A DNA stretch of 64,000 nucleotides. Origin: Pyrinomonadaceae bacterium (GTDB lineage Bacteria > Acidobacteriota > Blastocatellia > Pyrinomonadales > Pyrinomonadaceae). The position numbers and the translations under genes were made by a program. Positions 10,404-19,703 of the stretch are shown here, one piece after another. The notes under the pieces were generated by a model, which saw only the letters and a program-made list of their open reading frames with translations, was not told the origin of the DNA and searched no databases. Where the stretch lies: positions 62,001 to 126,000 of the forward strand of contig JAHCHG010000003.1 in the NCBI GenBank assembly GCA_026129865.1. Reading direction: 5' to 3'. Position 1 is the stretch's first letter, and each line of letters begins with the position of its first letter.

Positions 10404-11543
10404 TTAGCCTTTTGCGATCGGGGCAAAATTTCGCTTGTACATAAATTTGAAACGGACTTCGAAATCTTTCAGCAATTGTTCCAGTTGGGTTGTCATCGCC
10501 TTAGCCTTGGCTTTCGATTCCTTGTCATTCAACTTCGAAACTTCGCTCAGTTCGTTCTGCAAATTCGAAATATCGTAATAGATCTGGCTAAAATCTTCGT
10601 CTCGAACCGAGTCGGCTAAAAAGCTCATGACCATATTTCTTCTGGTAACGTCGTGTTTGTCGACGCTCTGGAGAATGTTGTAGGTAAACAATGCCAGCTT
10701 GGGTCGGTTAAGATTGGATAGAATCGCCGAAACTCCGTAATCAACATAAACCGGTTCGGCGGCAAACCAGGATTCCTGCAAATAGGGATAAAGGACGCCC
10801 GAAATTCGAGATTTTTGTGTTGGGGTCAATTGTTTTCCGATTTGCGATGTAAAACGATAGTAATTTTCATTTGACAGGAACTCTTCGACAGGTTCTTCGG
10901 TGTTTTCTTCCGCATATTCCATCGCATAAAAGCTTTCGGAGAGGTCATTTATCGCATCACGGCGGGTTTCGGGTTCTTCAAGAAGTTTCACCATCCATTC
11001 GGTTAAACGCGGAAGCTGATCTTTCCGATCTTTTACGATCGATTCTAGTTCGGCAAGATCATTTTCGTAGATATCAAATTTTCCGCGAACCTGTTTCACG
11101 CCTGACGAATAATCGGTTATATAGTAGCTGCCCGTGTCCTTATCGAGAGTCAGAAAAAACAAATACTGGCTGCCGAGCTTGATCTTGGATATGTCAAAAT
11201 AATCGCCGGAATGATCGTAGTTCATCAAATCTTCCTGATTTACCGGGAAGTAATCGGAACTTCGAAACGAGATCGTTTCCAAAGTGTTCGCGCCTTTCAA
11301 AACGCGCAAAATTCGAAGATTTCGTTCGAGCTCAAGCGTGTAGCCATATTCGTCTTCGTGAGTTTTCGTGCTGACGCCGTCGCTTTCATAATTCGCCAAA
11401 ACGATAACATCACTGTTCATATACAACGATAAAAGGGTTTGCGGAATTTCTTCACAGGCGTTTACATTTCGCGGAGTGAAAATAGCAATAGCCAGAATGA
11501 AAACGATAAAAGCGAAATATTTGGATCGGTTGTTTTGCAGCAT
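10404..11543 (-). CDS. Exported protein of unknown function
   Basis: 379 residues with a Sec signal (YFAFIVFILAIAIFTPRNVNA, trimmed by a few residues at either end). The first half (CEEIPQTLLSLYMNSDVIVLANYES) resembles exported proteins that begin with a Cys and carry a beta-rich domain. The second half is helical and acidic, ending in a Lys-rich coiled coil (KAKAKAMTTQLEQLLKDFE). No catalytic motif is recognised. It converges on the M28 peptidase gene with a shared terminator and stands 218 bp from rsmI. Confidence 0.65.
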   Translation of the reverse strand: MLQNNRSKYFAFIVFILAIAIFTPRNVNACEEIPQTLLSLYMNSDVIVLANYESDGVSTKTHEDEYGYTLELERNLRILRVLKGANTLETISFRSSDYFPVNQEDLMNYDHSGDYFDISKIKLGSQYLFFLTLDKDTGSYYITDYSSGVKQVRGKFDIYENDLAELESIVKDRKDQLPRLTEWMVKLLEEPETRRDAINDLSESFYAMEYAEENTEEPVEEFLSNENYYRFTSQIGKQLTPTQKSRISGVLYPYLQESWFAAEPVYVDYGVSAILSNLNRPKLALFTYNILQSVDKHDVTRRNMVMSFLADSVRDEDFSQIYYDISNLQNELSEVSKLNDKESKAKAKAMTTQLEQLLKDFEVRFKFMYKRNFAPIAKG

Positions 11544-11761
11544 TGAATGACTCCTAAATTATAATTTTGTGAAAATTCACAAAACAAGAACGGAAGCTTC
11601 TGTTAAAAATTGCGTAATTTTTCAATTCGAACTCCAACAAAAGCTCCGTCTTCTCAAGCCAGTAGTTTTTCTACCGTCCCGAGCATATCTTTCAGAAGCA
11701 GATTGAAACAGGGTGTGAGCAACACAGGATTCTGTGGATTCTACTGTTTTGGAAGCGACTT

Positions 11762-12595
11762 TTATTTTTTGTATGAAACCATTTGGCGGTACGCTTCCGA
11801 TTTCGACAAACCGAACTCCTTAGCCGCGATCTTTAGGGCAGATTTGCGGTCTATGTTTTCCGATTCAAGCTCATTGACGCGTTCGGGCAGCGAAAGCGAC
11901 CCTGGTAAAATCTTCGCTCCGGTTGTACTCCGTGCGATAACCAGAACGATCTCACCGCGCAGTTTTTCTTTTGCAAACCTGGCGCTCAATGTTTCAAGAT
12001 CGCCGCGAATGATCTCTTCGTGGATCTTAGTTAATTCTCTGACAACCGCGCATTTACGGTTTCCGAGAATTTCAAAGCAGTCTAGAAGCGATTTCCCGAC
12101 GCGGTGCGGCGCTTCATAAAATAAGATTGTTGCGGGGATGTTGGATATTTCTGCGAGCCGCTTTCTTCGCTCGCCTTTTCTTGACGGAAGAAAGCCGCCG
12201 AAAAAAATAGAATCGGTTGGCAATCCTGATACAACGGCGGCACAGACGAACGCAACTGCGCCGGGAATCGGAATGACGGAAGCACCGATCTCATGAGCTT
12301 TTTCTATGATCCTGAAACTCGGATCGGAGATTCCCGGAGTTCCGGCATCGGAAATTATTGCAACGGATCTTCCGCTTTGGATCAATTTTATCAGTTCTTC
12401 GCTGCGCTGCAGTTCGTTATGTTCGTGATAACTGATCAAACGGTTCTTTATGTTTAGATGTTTAAGTAAAATTCCTGATCGCCGGGTGTCTTCACATGCA
12501 ATAAGGTCGACAGTTCGAAGAATTTCAACCGCGCGATATGTGATGTCGCCGAGGTTCCCGATCGGAGTCGCAACTAAATAAAGTGTTCCGGTCAT
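11762..12595 (-). CDS. rsmI: 16S rRNA 2'-O-ribose C1402 methyltransferase RsmI
   Basis: SAM-dependent enzyme that methylates the ribose of C1402 in 16S rRNA, in the tetrapyrrole-methylase fold. The start is placed at MTGTLYLVATPIGNLGDIT because family members begin there. A frame extension further upstream would run into the terminator hairpin at 12630. Motifs are the N-terminal ATPIGNLGDIT, ACEDTRRSG, ISDAGTPGISDP, FLPSRKGERRKRL, and LTKIHEEIIRG near the C-terminal domain. The resulting 277 residues are normal for the family. A C-terminal KSEAYRQMVSYKK helix completes it. Confidence 0.94.
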   Translation of the reverse strand: MTGTLYLVATPIGNLGDITYRAVEILRTVDLIACEDTRRSGILLKHLNIKNRLISYHEHNELQRSEELIKLIQSGRSVAIISDAGTPGISDPSFRIIEKAHEIGASVIPIPGAVAFVCAAVVSGLPTDSIFFGGFLPSRKGERRKRLAEISNIPATILFYEAPHRVGKSLLDCFEILGNRKCAVVRELTKIHEEIIRGDLETLSARFAKEKLRGEIVLVIARSTTGAKILPGSLSLPERVNELESENIDRKSALKIAAKEFGLSKSEAYRQMVSYKK

Positions 12596-12629
12596 ATTCT
12601 GGAAAATACAACCTTTCGAACCGAAAAAC

Positions 12630-12666
12630 AAAAAGGCTGCCGGATGAAAAGCCGGAGCCTTTTTGT
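12630..12666 (-). terminator. Intrinsic terminator of the Arg/Asp-rich protein gene
   Basis: Stem of AAAAAGGCT.CCGG pairing with CCGG.GCCTTTTT around a short loop. It lies downstream of the minus-strand gene at 12736-13344 and just upstream of rsmI. Confidence 0.7.
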
Positions 12667-12735
12667 TTTTGCCAACGTCGCGATGATATCGCCGCTTAGG
12701 CGCTATCTCAATTAGATGAGCAGATCAGATTAATT

Positions 12736-13344
12736 TTAATAACGGTCATAACGTCTATTGTTGCGACTGTAAAACGCCCGCGAAAGGTCGTCCAGACTTC
12801 GTTCGATCGCGCTCCAGCTATTTGTTACAGCACTTCCAAGTCTAATCCGCGAGATCGCTCTATCCAGCTGAGAACCGAGGTTAAGAACATGCCGCAATTC
12901 GTCAGTGGCGCGGCGCGTATCGCGGCGACCGTCGTAAGCTCGATCGAGCTTTTCGACCGCCTTGCGAAAATCGCGTGCCATGTCATTTAAGCGATCTTCG
13001 CGCCGCGTTCCGTCGGCGCGGCTCCGGTCGAGAGCGCGGTCAAGATTTCGTTCGAAGTTTTTGCTCAAAACCTTGAGATTAATAATCGTGCGCTGAATGT
13101 TTTGATTGTAACGATCGTTATATCGCCGATCGTCATCATTACGGCGGTCATTGCGCCGGTCGTTACGACGGTCGTAACGGTCGTCGTCGCGTTCGTAACG
13201 GTCATCATCGCGCTCATAACGGTCATTTCCCCGGTTTCTCCGGTCATTGTCGCGGTCGCGGCGCTGCGCCGAAGCATCAAAAGGCATCGCAAGCAAAACG
13301 AAAGCAAACGCGAAAGCTGTGAATAGTTTTGTAAAACGGATCAT
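12736..13344 (-). CDS. Exported Arg/Asp-repeat protein
   Basis: 202 residues. A Sec signal peptide (KLFTAFAFAFVLLAMPFDASA) is followed by a highly charged low-complexity tract (about residues 28-82) built from repeats of the DDDRYER / RRNDRRND type. A helical domain (about 85-195) with regular Arg/Leu/Asp heptads follows, and the protein ends in NNRRYDRY. The coding repeats make the opposite strand look open, but that is an artefact. Function is unknown; a periplasmic or surface polyampholyte is all the sequence supports. Confidence 0.7.
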   Translation of the reverse strand: MIRFTKLFTAFAFAFVLLAMPFDASAQRRDRDNDRRNRGNDRYERDDDRYERDDDRYDRRNDRRNDRRNDDDRRYNDRYNQNIQRTIINLKVLSKNFERNLDRALDRSRADGTRREDRLNDMARDFRKAVEKLDRAYDGRRDTRRATDELRHVLNLGSQLDRAISRIRLGSAVTNSWSAIERSLDDLSRAFYSRNNRRYDRY

Positions 13345-13451
13345 AAAAGGTCTCCTCTAATAACTTAAAAGTTGAGCAGTCAAAATTAGTAGGGAAGAAG
13401 CCGCTCTTAGGATAGACGATTGCAATGACCGTGCCATTTAACAAAAATTAA

Positions 13452-13475
13452 GAAAGCCCCGATAATACGGGGCTT
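13452..13475 (-). terminator. Intrinsic terminator after the subtilase gene
   Basis: GAAGCCCCG-tattat-CGGGGCTTTC on the minus strand is followed by TTAATTTTT, about 90 bp past the stop of the S8 peptidase gene. Confidence 0.75.
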
Positions 13476-13564
13476 CAACGCTATGAATATTAAATTGATC
13501 AAACGAAATACGTTCAACTTACTTTTTAGTAGACCATTTCGTCAGATTAGGTTTGTTATGTTTT

Positions 13565-14995
13565 TTAGTTTCCCAATGCCTTTGCTGCATTAATTCGTCC
13601 GCCGCTGACAATTTTTCCATTCAAAGAGTCGAGCGGATCGACGGCAGCAAGAACGCGTTCGCGCAGCTCGGCAACAGTCAGATCGGCTTCGCTTGCAAGA
13701 ATCAGCGCCGCGACACCGGATACATAAGGCGTCGCCATCGAAGTTCCCGAAGCTTCCCGGTATCCATCGTTGAGCCATGTGCTTAAAATATCTTTGCCCG
13801 GAGCAGCGATATGAACAGTTTTAATTCCAAAATTCGAAAATGAAGCAAGCTGATCGTTTCTATCAAGTGCCGCAACGCTGATCACGTTCGGAAGCTTGTA
13901 ATTTGAAGGATAATGGGCGCGGCGGTCGTTGTTCGTACTGTTATTTCCTGCCGCCGCAACAAACAAAATTCCTTCTTCGCCGGCAGCTTTGATCGCGTCT
14001 TCGAGTGCTTTTGAATAAAGCGTCGAACCCCAACTTGCACTGATAATTCGCACATTCACACCGTTTCTTTTACGGTCGACCGCATAATTGATCGCTTCAA
14101 TAGCGTCCTTGGTCGATCCAAATCCGCCGCGACCGATAAATTTCAAAGGCATAATTTCAACTTTCCAGTTGATGCCGGTGATGCCTTCGTCGTTATTTCC
14201 TTCGGCGCCAATTATGCCGGCACAATGCGTTCCATGACCATTGTCATCCATCGGATCGCCGGAGTTCGTTCCATCATAGCCGCGCTCATCGTTGAAGGTT
14301 CCGAGCTCGTCGTCCTCATACTGCGGAACGTTGTCCGGTCGAAGCCACATATTCGACAGCAGATCTCGGTGCGTATAATCGACACCGCTGTCTAAAACCG
14401 CAACGACGACTTTATCGGTTCCGCGAGTTTTCGCCCAGGCTTTTAGCGCCGAAATATGAGCATTTTCCGTACCGCCGTCCTGTCCGACATTGTTCAGAGC
14501 CCACTGATCTTCAAACATCGGATCGTTCGGTATGAACGGATTTTCATCTAATTTTCGAAATTGCGAATCGTCAATTGCGCTTCCGGGAGGATCGTTGAGT
14601 TCGATCTTAAAATTAGGCTCGGCATATTCAACAAGTTCCGAAAGTTCAGCGTATTGATTCGCAACCGTTTCGGCGTCGGCGTTATCCAAGTCATCGATGG
14701 CAACTAATCCCTTTACTATCTCTATCTCGTCTTCGACCCGGTCATTATTTTTAGCAGCGATCCGACGAATTTCGTTCAGACTGACGCCCGGACGGAATCT
14801 TACCATCGCTTCCGGCTCGGATTCTTCCGCCGAACGTTTTACCGCGACGGGTTTGTTTGCGACCTTGACCTTTTCAACCGTTCTGACACGTTCGCTGCGG
14901 TTGAGCTGCCAGGAACGGATCTGCCCGACGACGGCAGCTATTCCAATAATTACCAAAGCGATACCGAGATGCACCCAAAAATTTTTGCGATTCAT
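13565..14995 (-). CDS. Subtilisin-like S8 serine protease with N-terminal anchor and propeptide
   Basis: 476 residues. An N-terminal membrane segment (VHLGIALVIIGIAAVVG) acts as signal or anchor. A fervidolysin-type propeptide follows (about 65-140, starting EAMVRFRPGV and ending EYAEPNFKIEL). The peptidase domain has the full catalytic triad: D202 in AVLDSGVDYTH, H254 in NGHGTHCAG and S419 in SGTSMATPYVSG, with the oxyanion Asn in AAAGNNS. It should be an active exported protease. The 92-residue protein gene lies only 30 bp upstream on the same strand and may be co-transcribed. A terminator follows. Confidence 0.93.
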   Translation of the reverse strand: MNRKNFWVHLGIALVIIGIAAVVGQIRSWQLNRSERVRTVEKVKVANKPVAVKRSAEESEPEAMVRFRPGVSLNEIRRIAAKNNDRVEDEIEIVKGLVAIDDLDNADAETVANQYAELSELVEYAEPNFKIELNDPPGSAIDDSQFRKLDENPFIPNDPMFEDQWALNNVGQDGGTENAHISALKAWAKTRGTDKVVVAVLDSGVDYTHRDLLSNMWLRPDNVPQYEDDELGTFNDERGYDGTNSGDPMDDNGHGTHCAGIIGAEGNNDEGITGINWKVEIMPLKFIGRGGFGSTKDAIEAINYAVDRKRNGVNVRIISASWGSTLYSKALEDAIKAAGEEGILFVAAAGNNSTNNDRRAHYPSNYKLPNVISVAALDRNDQLASFSNFGIKTVHIAAPGKDILSTWLNDGYREASGTSMATPYVSGVAALILASEADLTVAELRERVLAAVDPLDSLNGKIVSGGRINAAKALGN

Positions 14996-15025
14996 AATTA
15001 AAACCTCTAAATCGATCGAAAAGTA

Positions 15026-15304
15026 CTAAACTATCACGTGATTCTTACCGTTATATCCGACAAGTCTTATCTGATATTTATCCGCGCGGTATTCGTAATC
15101 TTTGTTGCCCGCACCGAGCTTTATTTTCCACCCGCTGGCGATCATCTGCGCGGACATTTCACCTTCTGCGGGCGCACCGAGCGACATATCGGGGAATTCG
15201 TGCTCGGAAACCGATCTTTCATCGATCTCATTTTCGGAAATTCCCAGCCTTTTAGCAAGATCTTGCTTTGCTCGCGCAGCGGCGCTTTCTTTGTTTAATG
15301 CCAT
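15026..15304 (-). CDS. Small conserved-looking protein upstream of the subtilase
   Basis: 92 residues, no signal peptide. The N-terminal half looks helical (ESAAARAKQDLAKRLGISEN). The C-terminal half is beta-rich (WKIKLGAGNKDYEYRADKYQIRLVG). That pattern recalls small proteins or domains found near subtilases and peptidase propeptides, but I cannot assign a family. The tight 30-bp spacing to the S8 gene suggests co-expression, perhaps as an inhibitor or chaperone; that is inference. Confidence 0.55.
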   Translation of the reverse strand: MALNKESAAARAKQDLAKRLGISENEIDERSVSEHEFPDMSLGAPAEGEMSAQMIASGWKIKLGAGNKDYEYRADKYQIRLVGYNGKNHVIV

Positions 15305-15381
15305 AATTTTTAGTCGCTATTTCGTCGATGAATGCATTAATTTTCCTATTAATTACGGAATTAGTCAATAAATCTAACGTT

Positions 15382-15918
15382 TCATGCGACTCTAAATAGC
15401 TTTTTACGTTGATACATCTGAGATAGTTCAACGATCGCGGGAATGATGAAGATCGCACACGCGGCTCCGAGTATGGCACCGGTTACGAATCGGGACAAAA
15501 ACGTGTTTTGCCAGATGTCGAGCATTCCAAGCAGCCAATCGACACCGATCGGAACAAGCGACAAAAACAGCCAAACTCTCGGGAAAGGCTCGATCTCCTC
15601 AATATTCCGGATAAGCGGATAGATTAAAAATCCGACAATCAATCCAAAATAAACCCCGAAGCACCGCACGCAAACTGCAAAATGATGACCAAGAACTTCG
15701 AACGAACGTTCCGGAATTTGGTGACAGAGAAAGCCGAAAAAATAAAATATCGAATTCGCTGCTGAGTTCGCGCCGGCAGATGCGAGCAACGGCGGCGCGA
15801 TTATAACTAAATTCCAGATCGAAACGGCAGCCAGACCCATTCCCCAAGCCTTAAACGCACGCGAGCGAAATTCGTTATCTGAAAACTGCGGGACGTAATT
15901 TTCGATAAGTTCGGGCAT
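15382..15918 (-). CDS. DUF2085 integral membrane protein
   Basis: 178 residues with about four membrane segments. The DUF2085 hallmark is present: FLCHQIPERSFEVLGHHFAV followed by CVRCFGVYFGL, giving a C-H-Q and C-x-x-C pattern that could bind a metal or cofactor. The family is of unknown function and common in Acidobacteria and Chloroflexi. A Lys/Arg tail (MYQRKKLF) closes it. It is read leftward, 78 bp from the small protein gene. Confidence 0.8.
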   Translation of the reverse strand: MPELIENYVPQFSDNEFRSRAFKAWGMGLAAVSIWNLVIIAPPLLASAGANSAANSIFYFFGFLCHQIPERSFEVLGHHFAVCVRCFGVYFGLIVGFLIYPLIRNIEEIEPFPRVWLFLSLVPIGVDWLLGMLDIWQNTFLSRFVTGAILGAACAIFIIPAIVELSQMYQRKKLFRVA

Positions 15919-15977
15919 TTTCGAAATTATACCTTTTGACGATCTCCTGCCGCAAAAAGATCTGTCTTATTAAACAG

Positions 15978-16020
15978 GAGATGACCGGGTTCATAAAACA
16001 AACGCCGGTCATCTCGGTTT
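15978..16020. terminator. Hairpin terminator after the radical SAM gene
   Basis: An 11-bp perfect stem (GAGATGACCGG / CCGGTCATCTC) with a 16-base loop lies just past the stop of the minus-strand radical SAM gene. The best T-run is on the plus strand; the minus-strand tail (CTGTTTAAT) is weaker. Confidence 0.6.
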
Positions 16021-16039
16021 TTTTGCGACCGGCTATGTA

Positions 16040-17833
16040 CTAGTGAACCGCGACCGCTGCCGGACGACTTTCCGGCATAACGAAATCTTCGGGCAGATCG
16101 CCATTGTCGGCACGTAAATACTGCAATTGTTTTGGCTTCAAAGTCGCAATTAACTCTTTGCGGCTCAATACCTCGATCGGTTTGCCGGTATATATTTTGC
16201 CCATTTTTTCGAGGCGTTTTTCTGACAAAACACCCGAAAACATCAAAAGCGGATAAGTAAAATTCGGTCCATTCAATTTACGCAATTTATAAAGCCACAT
16301 TCCGATCGAACCGACGCGCCACGCGGTTGGTCCCCACCAGCTATATTGTCCGGGACGCAGATTCATCTTCCAGCATTTCATCATCAGCTGCCATTGCATT
16401 TCCGAAAGCTGTTTTGTTTGCGTAACGCCTTTTTCCATTTCCATTCGCGTGTCGTGAAGCGGCGTGAAAATCGAAGGAATTAAGAATGCAAACAGTCCGC
16501 GGCGTTCCATTTCATAAACTAAATCGAGCGTCGCCATAATGTCTTCGTCGGTTTCGTCCGGGTTGCCGACGATCAAGGTCATTGCCGGAAACCAGTTGTT
16601 CTCGTTCAAAACGCGCAAACCTTCCAGAACAACGCTTTGCCAATGGTCAATAGCGAACGGAATGCCTTTCGTGGGCATAACCTTTTTCGCCATTTTTATC
16701 GAACCCGTTTCCAGACCGATCAGCGGTGCGAGTGCCTTCTTTTCGGGATGCGTACTCAAATAAGGAAAATGGATCGGACTTTTTGGCAGTAGAATATCGG
16801 AAAGTTGTTTGATCATGATCGGATCAACGACCGCCGGAGCGATCGTCGAATGACTCAAAACGTGCTGCTCAACTCCCGGCGTATCAACGATATCTTTGTA
16901 TAGATCAACCAACGCTTCGCGGTTCGGAAAATAAAAAGGCGTGTCCGTGTGAACCTGTCCCCAAATGAACATATCTTCGGTCGCCAGCGAAATTTGTTTG
17001 TTTCCTTCGCGGACATTTGCACGAACCGCGTTCATAATTTTGTCTTTCGGCAGATCGATTTGCGGATTCAGATCGGGAACGCAAAATTTGCAGCGTCGTC
17101 CGCAGCCGGTCGTCATTTCGACAACGCCAAAGGTTGTGCGTGTATCGGGAAACATTATCGAATCGCGATCGGTCGGATGTTTGACCACAATTTCTTTCGG
17201 CAAATCTTCGCCCCGAATCGCTTTTGCAAAAAGATCGAGCGTGTCGTTCGATTCGCTTCTGCCGTCAACGATGCAGTCAATACCGAGTTCTTCATACATA
17301 TCGGTTTGAATGATCTGCCAGCCGCCCGAACCGCCGACGATTACTTTGAAATTTTCGCGGTGCGGATTTGACTTTATTTGAGCAAAAAGTTCGCGCGAAT
17401 AATGCGAATTGATCGGCATTTTCGACGAACCGAAGATCGAAGTATAAACTCCGGCAGCGAATGTTACGCCGAGCGGATTATGCGTTGAAACGCCGATGAC
17501 GCGCGTGTTTGGTCCGACGAATTTCTCTAAGTCTTCGGGAAAGCAGCAAACAATGTCATCTTTGCTGTACTGACGTTGAAGCGATTTTTCGACCAGACGA
17601 ACTCCGGCGGGCATATATTTCGCCGAACCGTCTTCGTATCGCTCTACTTTCCGCCAATCGGGATATTTGCGATTCAAAATGCCTTCGAGCCAAACGGGAA
17701 GCGAAGCCATTGCCATTTGAATAAAATATCCGGCGTGATCGATCGCTTCGGTCAATGGAGCGGTCAATACGATCAGTTTACCGCCGTCCGCCGGCACCGC
17801 TGCCGGTTTAATGTTTTCATTGGATAAACTCAC
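16040..17833 (-). CDS. Cobalamin-type (class B-like) radical SAM enzyme
   Basis: 597 residues. The N-terminal ~230 form a B12-binding-like alpha/beta domain (VIGVSTHNPLGV, VIVGGSGGWQ, DCIVDGRSE), although a classical DxHxxG cobalamin His motif is not evident. The radical SAM core follows, with the cluster motif CGRRCKFC and a GLETGS segment. A family-specific C-terminal domain (about 430-580) begins near FTPLHDTRMEME. It stands alone between a hairpin terminator and glpX. Enzymes of this architecture act on lipids, hopanoids or pigments. A bacterial membrane-spanning or ether lipid synthase is one option but is not shown here. Confidence 0.75.
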   Translation of the reverse strand: MSLSNENIKPAAVPADGGKLIVLTAPLTEAIDHAGYFIQMAMASLPVWLEGILNRKYPDWRKVERYEDGSAKYMPAGVRLVEKSLQRQYSKDDIVCCFPEDLEKFVGPNTRVIGVSTHNPLGVTFAAGVYTSIFGSSKMPINSHYSRELFAQIKSNPHRENFKVIVGGSGGWQIIQTDMYEELGIDCIVDGRSESNDTLDLFAKAIRGEDLPKEIVVKHPTDRDSIMFPDTRTTFGVVEMTTGCGRRCKFCVPDLNPQIDLPKDKIMNAVRANVREGNKQISLATEDMFIWGQVHTDTPFYFPNREALVDLYKDIVDTPGVEQHVLSHSTIAPAVVDPIMIKQLSDILLPKSPIHFPYLSTHPEKKALAPLIGLETGSIKMAKKVMPTKGIPFAIDHWQSVVLEGLRVLNENNWFPAMTLIVGNPDETDEDIMATLDLVYEMERRGLFAFLIPSIFTPLHDTRMEMEKGVTQTKQLSEMQWQLMMKCWKMNLRPGQYSWWGPTAWRVGSIGMWLYKLRKLNGPNFTYPLLMFSGVLSEKRLEKMGKIYTGKPIEVLSRKELIATLKPKQLQYLRADNGDLPEDFVMPESRPAAVAVH

Positions 17834-18042
17834 TCTCGATAACTCCTTTTTTGGTTTTAAGATACGAACTTTCCATGCGGACCGCTTTTTCCTTAATTGA
17901 TCTCGAAAGACAACCGGTTTTCAGCAGTATTTACATTCGTTTTGGACGAATAATTGTAACAGCAATTCGTGCGATAACAAACAGTTTGACCGAATCAACG
18001 CGATTCAAACTGCTTAAAACAGCTATTTAGTCGACTAAGTCG

Positions 18043-18081
18043 AAAAAAAATCCCACCGACGAGAATTTTCGATCGGCGGGA
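18043..18081 (-). terminator. Intrinsic terminator of glpX
   Basis: Minus strand: TCCCGCCGAT pairs with GTCGGTGGGA and is followed by eight T. It lies 27 bp beyond the glpX stop. Confidence 0.85.
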
Positions 18082-18107
18082 CTCGGCATTCTGTAACAGC
18101 GTAAGCC

Positions 18108-19151
18108 CTAAAATCTTATAACCGCGTCCGGTCCGCCTTCTACATGAACGGTATCGACGAAACGAATACTCTTTGAATCCGACGTCATAACGACGGAATG
18201 AGTTCGTTTTCCCGCGCCGAAAAACCTGACACCGCGAAGCAGCGCGCCGTCCGTAACGCCGGTCGCCGAAAATATGATCTTTTTACCCGGCGCGAGGTCA
18301 TCCGTGTCATAGATTTTCTCAGGGTCGGTAATTCCCATGTCTTCAAGCCGTTTTTTAACTTCTTCCGCCGGCGGGACTTTCGTGCGGTCAACACCCAGCC
18401 GTTCCGGATCGAAAACAAGTTTAGCCTGGATCTCGCCGTTCAAACATTTCATTGCAGCAGCCGTAATTACGCCTTCGGGCGCACCGCCGATGCCCATCAA
18501 TGCGTGAATATTCGTGCCCGCAACAGCCGCTGAAATACCGGCAGAAAGGTCACCGTCGGAGATCAGCCGAATTCGCGCTCCGGCTGATCGAACATCATCG
18601 ATCAGCTGTTTATGCCGCGGTCGGTCAAGCGTAATTACCGTCAGATCATCAATATCGCGCCCCAAACGCCGCGCGATATTTTTTAAATTGTCTTTAACCG
18701 GCGCGTCGATATCTACGGCGCCGCGGCACGATGGACCGACGACTATCTTGTCCATGTAAATATCCGGCGCGTTTAAAAGCCCGCCGCGTTCTGCAGCCGC
18801 CAAAACAGCGATCGCGTTGTTTGCGCCTAGCGCGCAGAGATTTGTACCTTCGAGCGGGTCGACGGCGATATCGATCTCCGGAAATTCGTCCCGCGCATCG
18901 TCCGCATAATCACCGCCGCCGAGTTCTTCTCCGATATAAAGCATCGGCGCTTCGTCGCGTTCGCCTTCGCCGATGACTATGCGCCCGCGCATCGGTACGG
19001 AATCCATCACCTGTCGCATTGCTTCTACCGCAACGTGATCGGAATGTTTCCGGTCGCCCTGTCCCATTGTCCTCGCGGCTTCGATCGCCGCCGCTTCGGT
19101 TACGCGCAAAAAGTCCAACGCCAGCTCTCTTTCAGATTTAAGGTTTTTCAT
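18108..19151 (-). CDS. glpX: Class II fructose-1,6-bisphosphatase GlpX
   Basis: Dephosphorylates fructose-1,6-bisphosphate in gluconeogenesis and the pentose phosphate route. The 347 residues carry the family motifs in order: [37 protein letters not shown] with metal-ligand acids, [12 protein letters not shown], and [10 protein letters not shown], with [14 protein letters not shown] in the second half. These are the residues that bind metal and phosphate in this lithium-sensitive family. It is monocistronic, with its own terminator. The neighbouring 274-bp gap to the radical SAM gene shows nothing else. Confidence 0.94.
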   Translation of the reverse strand: MKNLKSERELALDFLRVTEAAAIEAARTMGQGDRKHSDHVAVEAMRQVMDSVPMRGRIVIGEGERDEAPMLYIGEELGGGDYADDARDEFPEIDIAVDPLEGTNLCALGANNAIAVLAAAERGGLLNAPDIYMDKIVVGPSCRGAVDIDAPVKDNLKNIARRLGRDIDDLTVITLDRPRHKQLIDDVRSAGARIRLISDGDLSAGISAAVAGTNIHALMGIGGAPEGVITAAAMKCLNGEIQAKLVFDPERLGVDRTKVPPAEEVKKRLEDMGITDPEKIYDTDDLAPGKKIIFSATGVTDGALLRGVRFFGAGKRTHSVVMTSDSKSIRFVDTVHVEGGPDAVIRF

Positions 19152-19302
19152 CTTGTTTTCCTAATTTGGATGTCGATTAATATATTTGTTATTTGTCCCG
19201 TCATTCTAACACTTGACTAGTCTGCTTTGACAAGTAACCCTTCTGCATATTACGTTTTTATTTTATTTCGAACCGTATTTATTATCAGGAGAATTTTTAG
19301 AA

Positions 19303-19599
19303 ATGACCTATATCGTGACGGAACCGTGCGTTGACTGTAAATATACCGACTGCGCGGCGGTTTGCCCGGTGGAAGCATTCCACGAAACCCCAGACCGATT
19401 ACTAATTAATCCCGACGTTTGCATCGACTGCGATGCATGTATTCCGGAATGTCCGGTCGAAGCGATCTTTTCCGATATGTCCGTGCCGGAGGAATATATG
19501 GATTGGATCGAAAAAAATGCCGAAGCGGAAAATTTCCCTATCATCAGCACAAAAGTTCCGGCATTATATGGTGAAGGCTGTTCAGGTCCGCCGGAATAA
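19303..19599 (+). CDS. FdxA-type 2[Fe-S] ferredoxin
   Basis: 98-residue low-potential electron carrier. The first cluster motif is CVDCKYTDCAAVCPVEAF, the arrangement of 7Fe/8Fe FdxA proteins, and the second is CIDCDACIPECPVEAI. The longer acidic C-terminal helix (VPEEYMDWIEKNAEAENF) is typical of FdxA. GGAG-like bases (CAGGAGAATTTTTAGAA) stand about 9 nt before the ATG. A terminator follows. Partner enzymes are not encoded beside it. Confidence 0.92.
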   Translation: MTYIVTEPCVDCKYTDCAAVCPVEAFHETPDRLLINPDVCIDCDACIPECPVEAIFSDMSVPEEYMDWIEKNAEAENFPIISTKVPALYGEGCSGPPE

Positions 19600-19623
19600 A
19601 ATTAAGAACCTTGAAATCGTTTA

Positions 19624-19656
19624 GAGGCGGTCTTTGACCGCTTCTTTTTTTTGTAG
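19624..19656 (+). terminator. Intrinsic terminator of the ferredoxin gene
   Basis: GCGGTC-ttt-GACCGC followed by TTCTTTTTTTT, 27 bp after the stop codon. Confidence 0.85.
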
Positions 19657-19703
19657 TGAACCGGAAGTAATTCTGAATCAATGTTTGCTCCGTAGGAGCC
19701 GAT

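Noticed and set aside
11610-12119. A plus-strand gene of 169 residues
   Set aside because: It is the complement of rsmI, which has all family motifs, and has a Ser/Arg-rich composition typical of a shadow frame.
13102-13326. A Val/Ile-rich membrane peptide on the plus strand
   Set aside because: It is the complement of the Arg/Asp repeat tract; valine and isoleucine arise from the reversed repeat.
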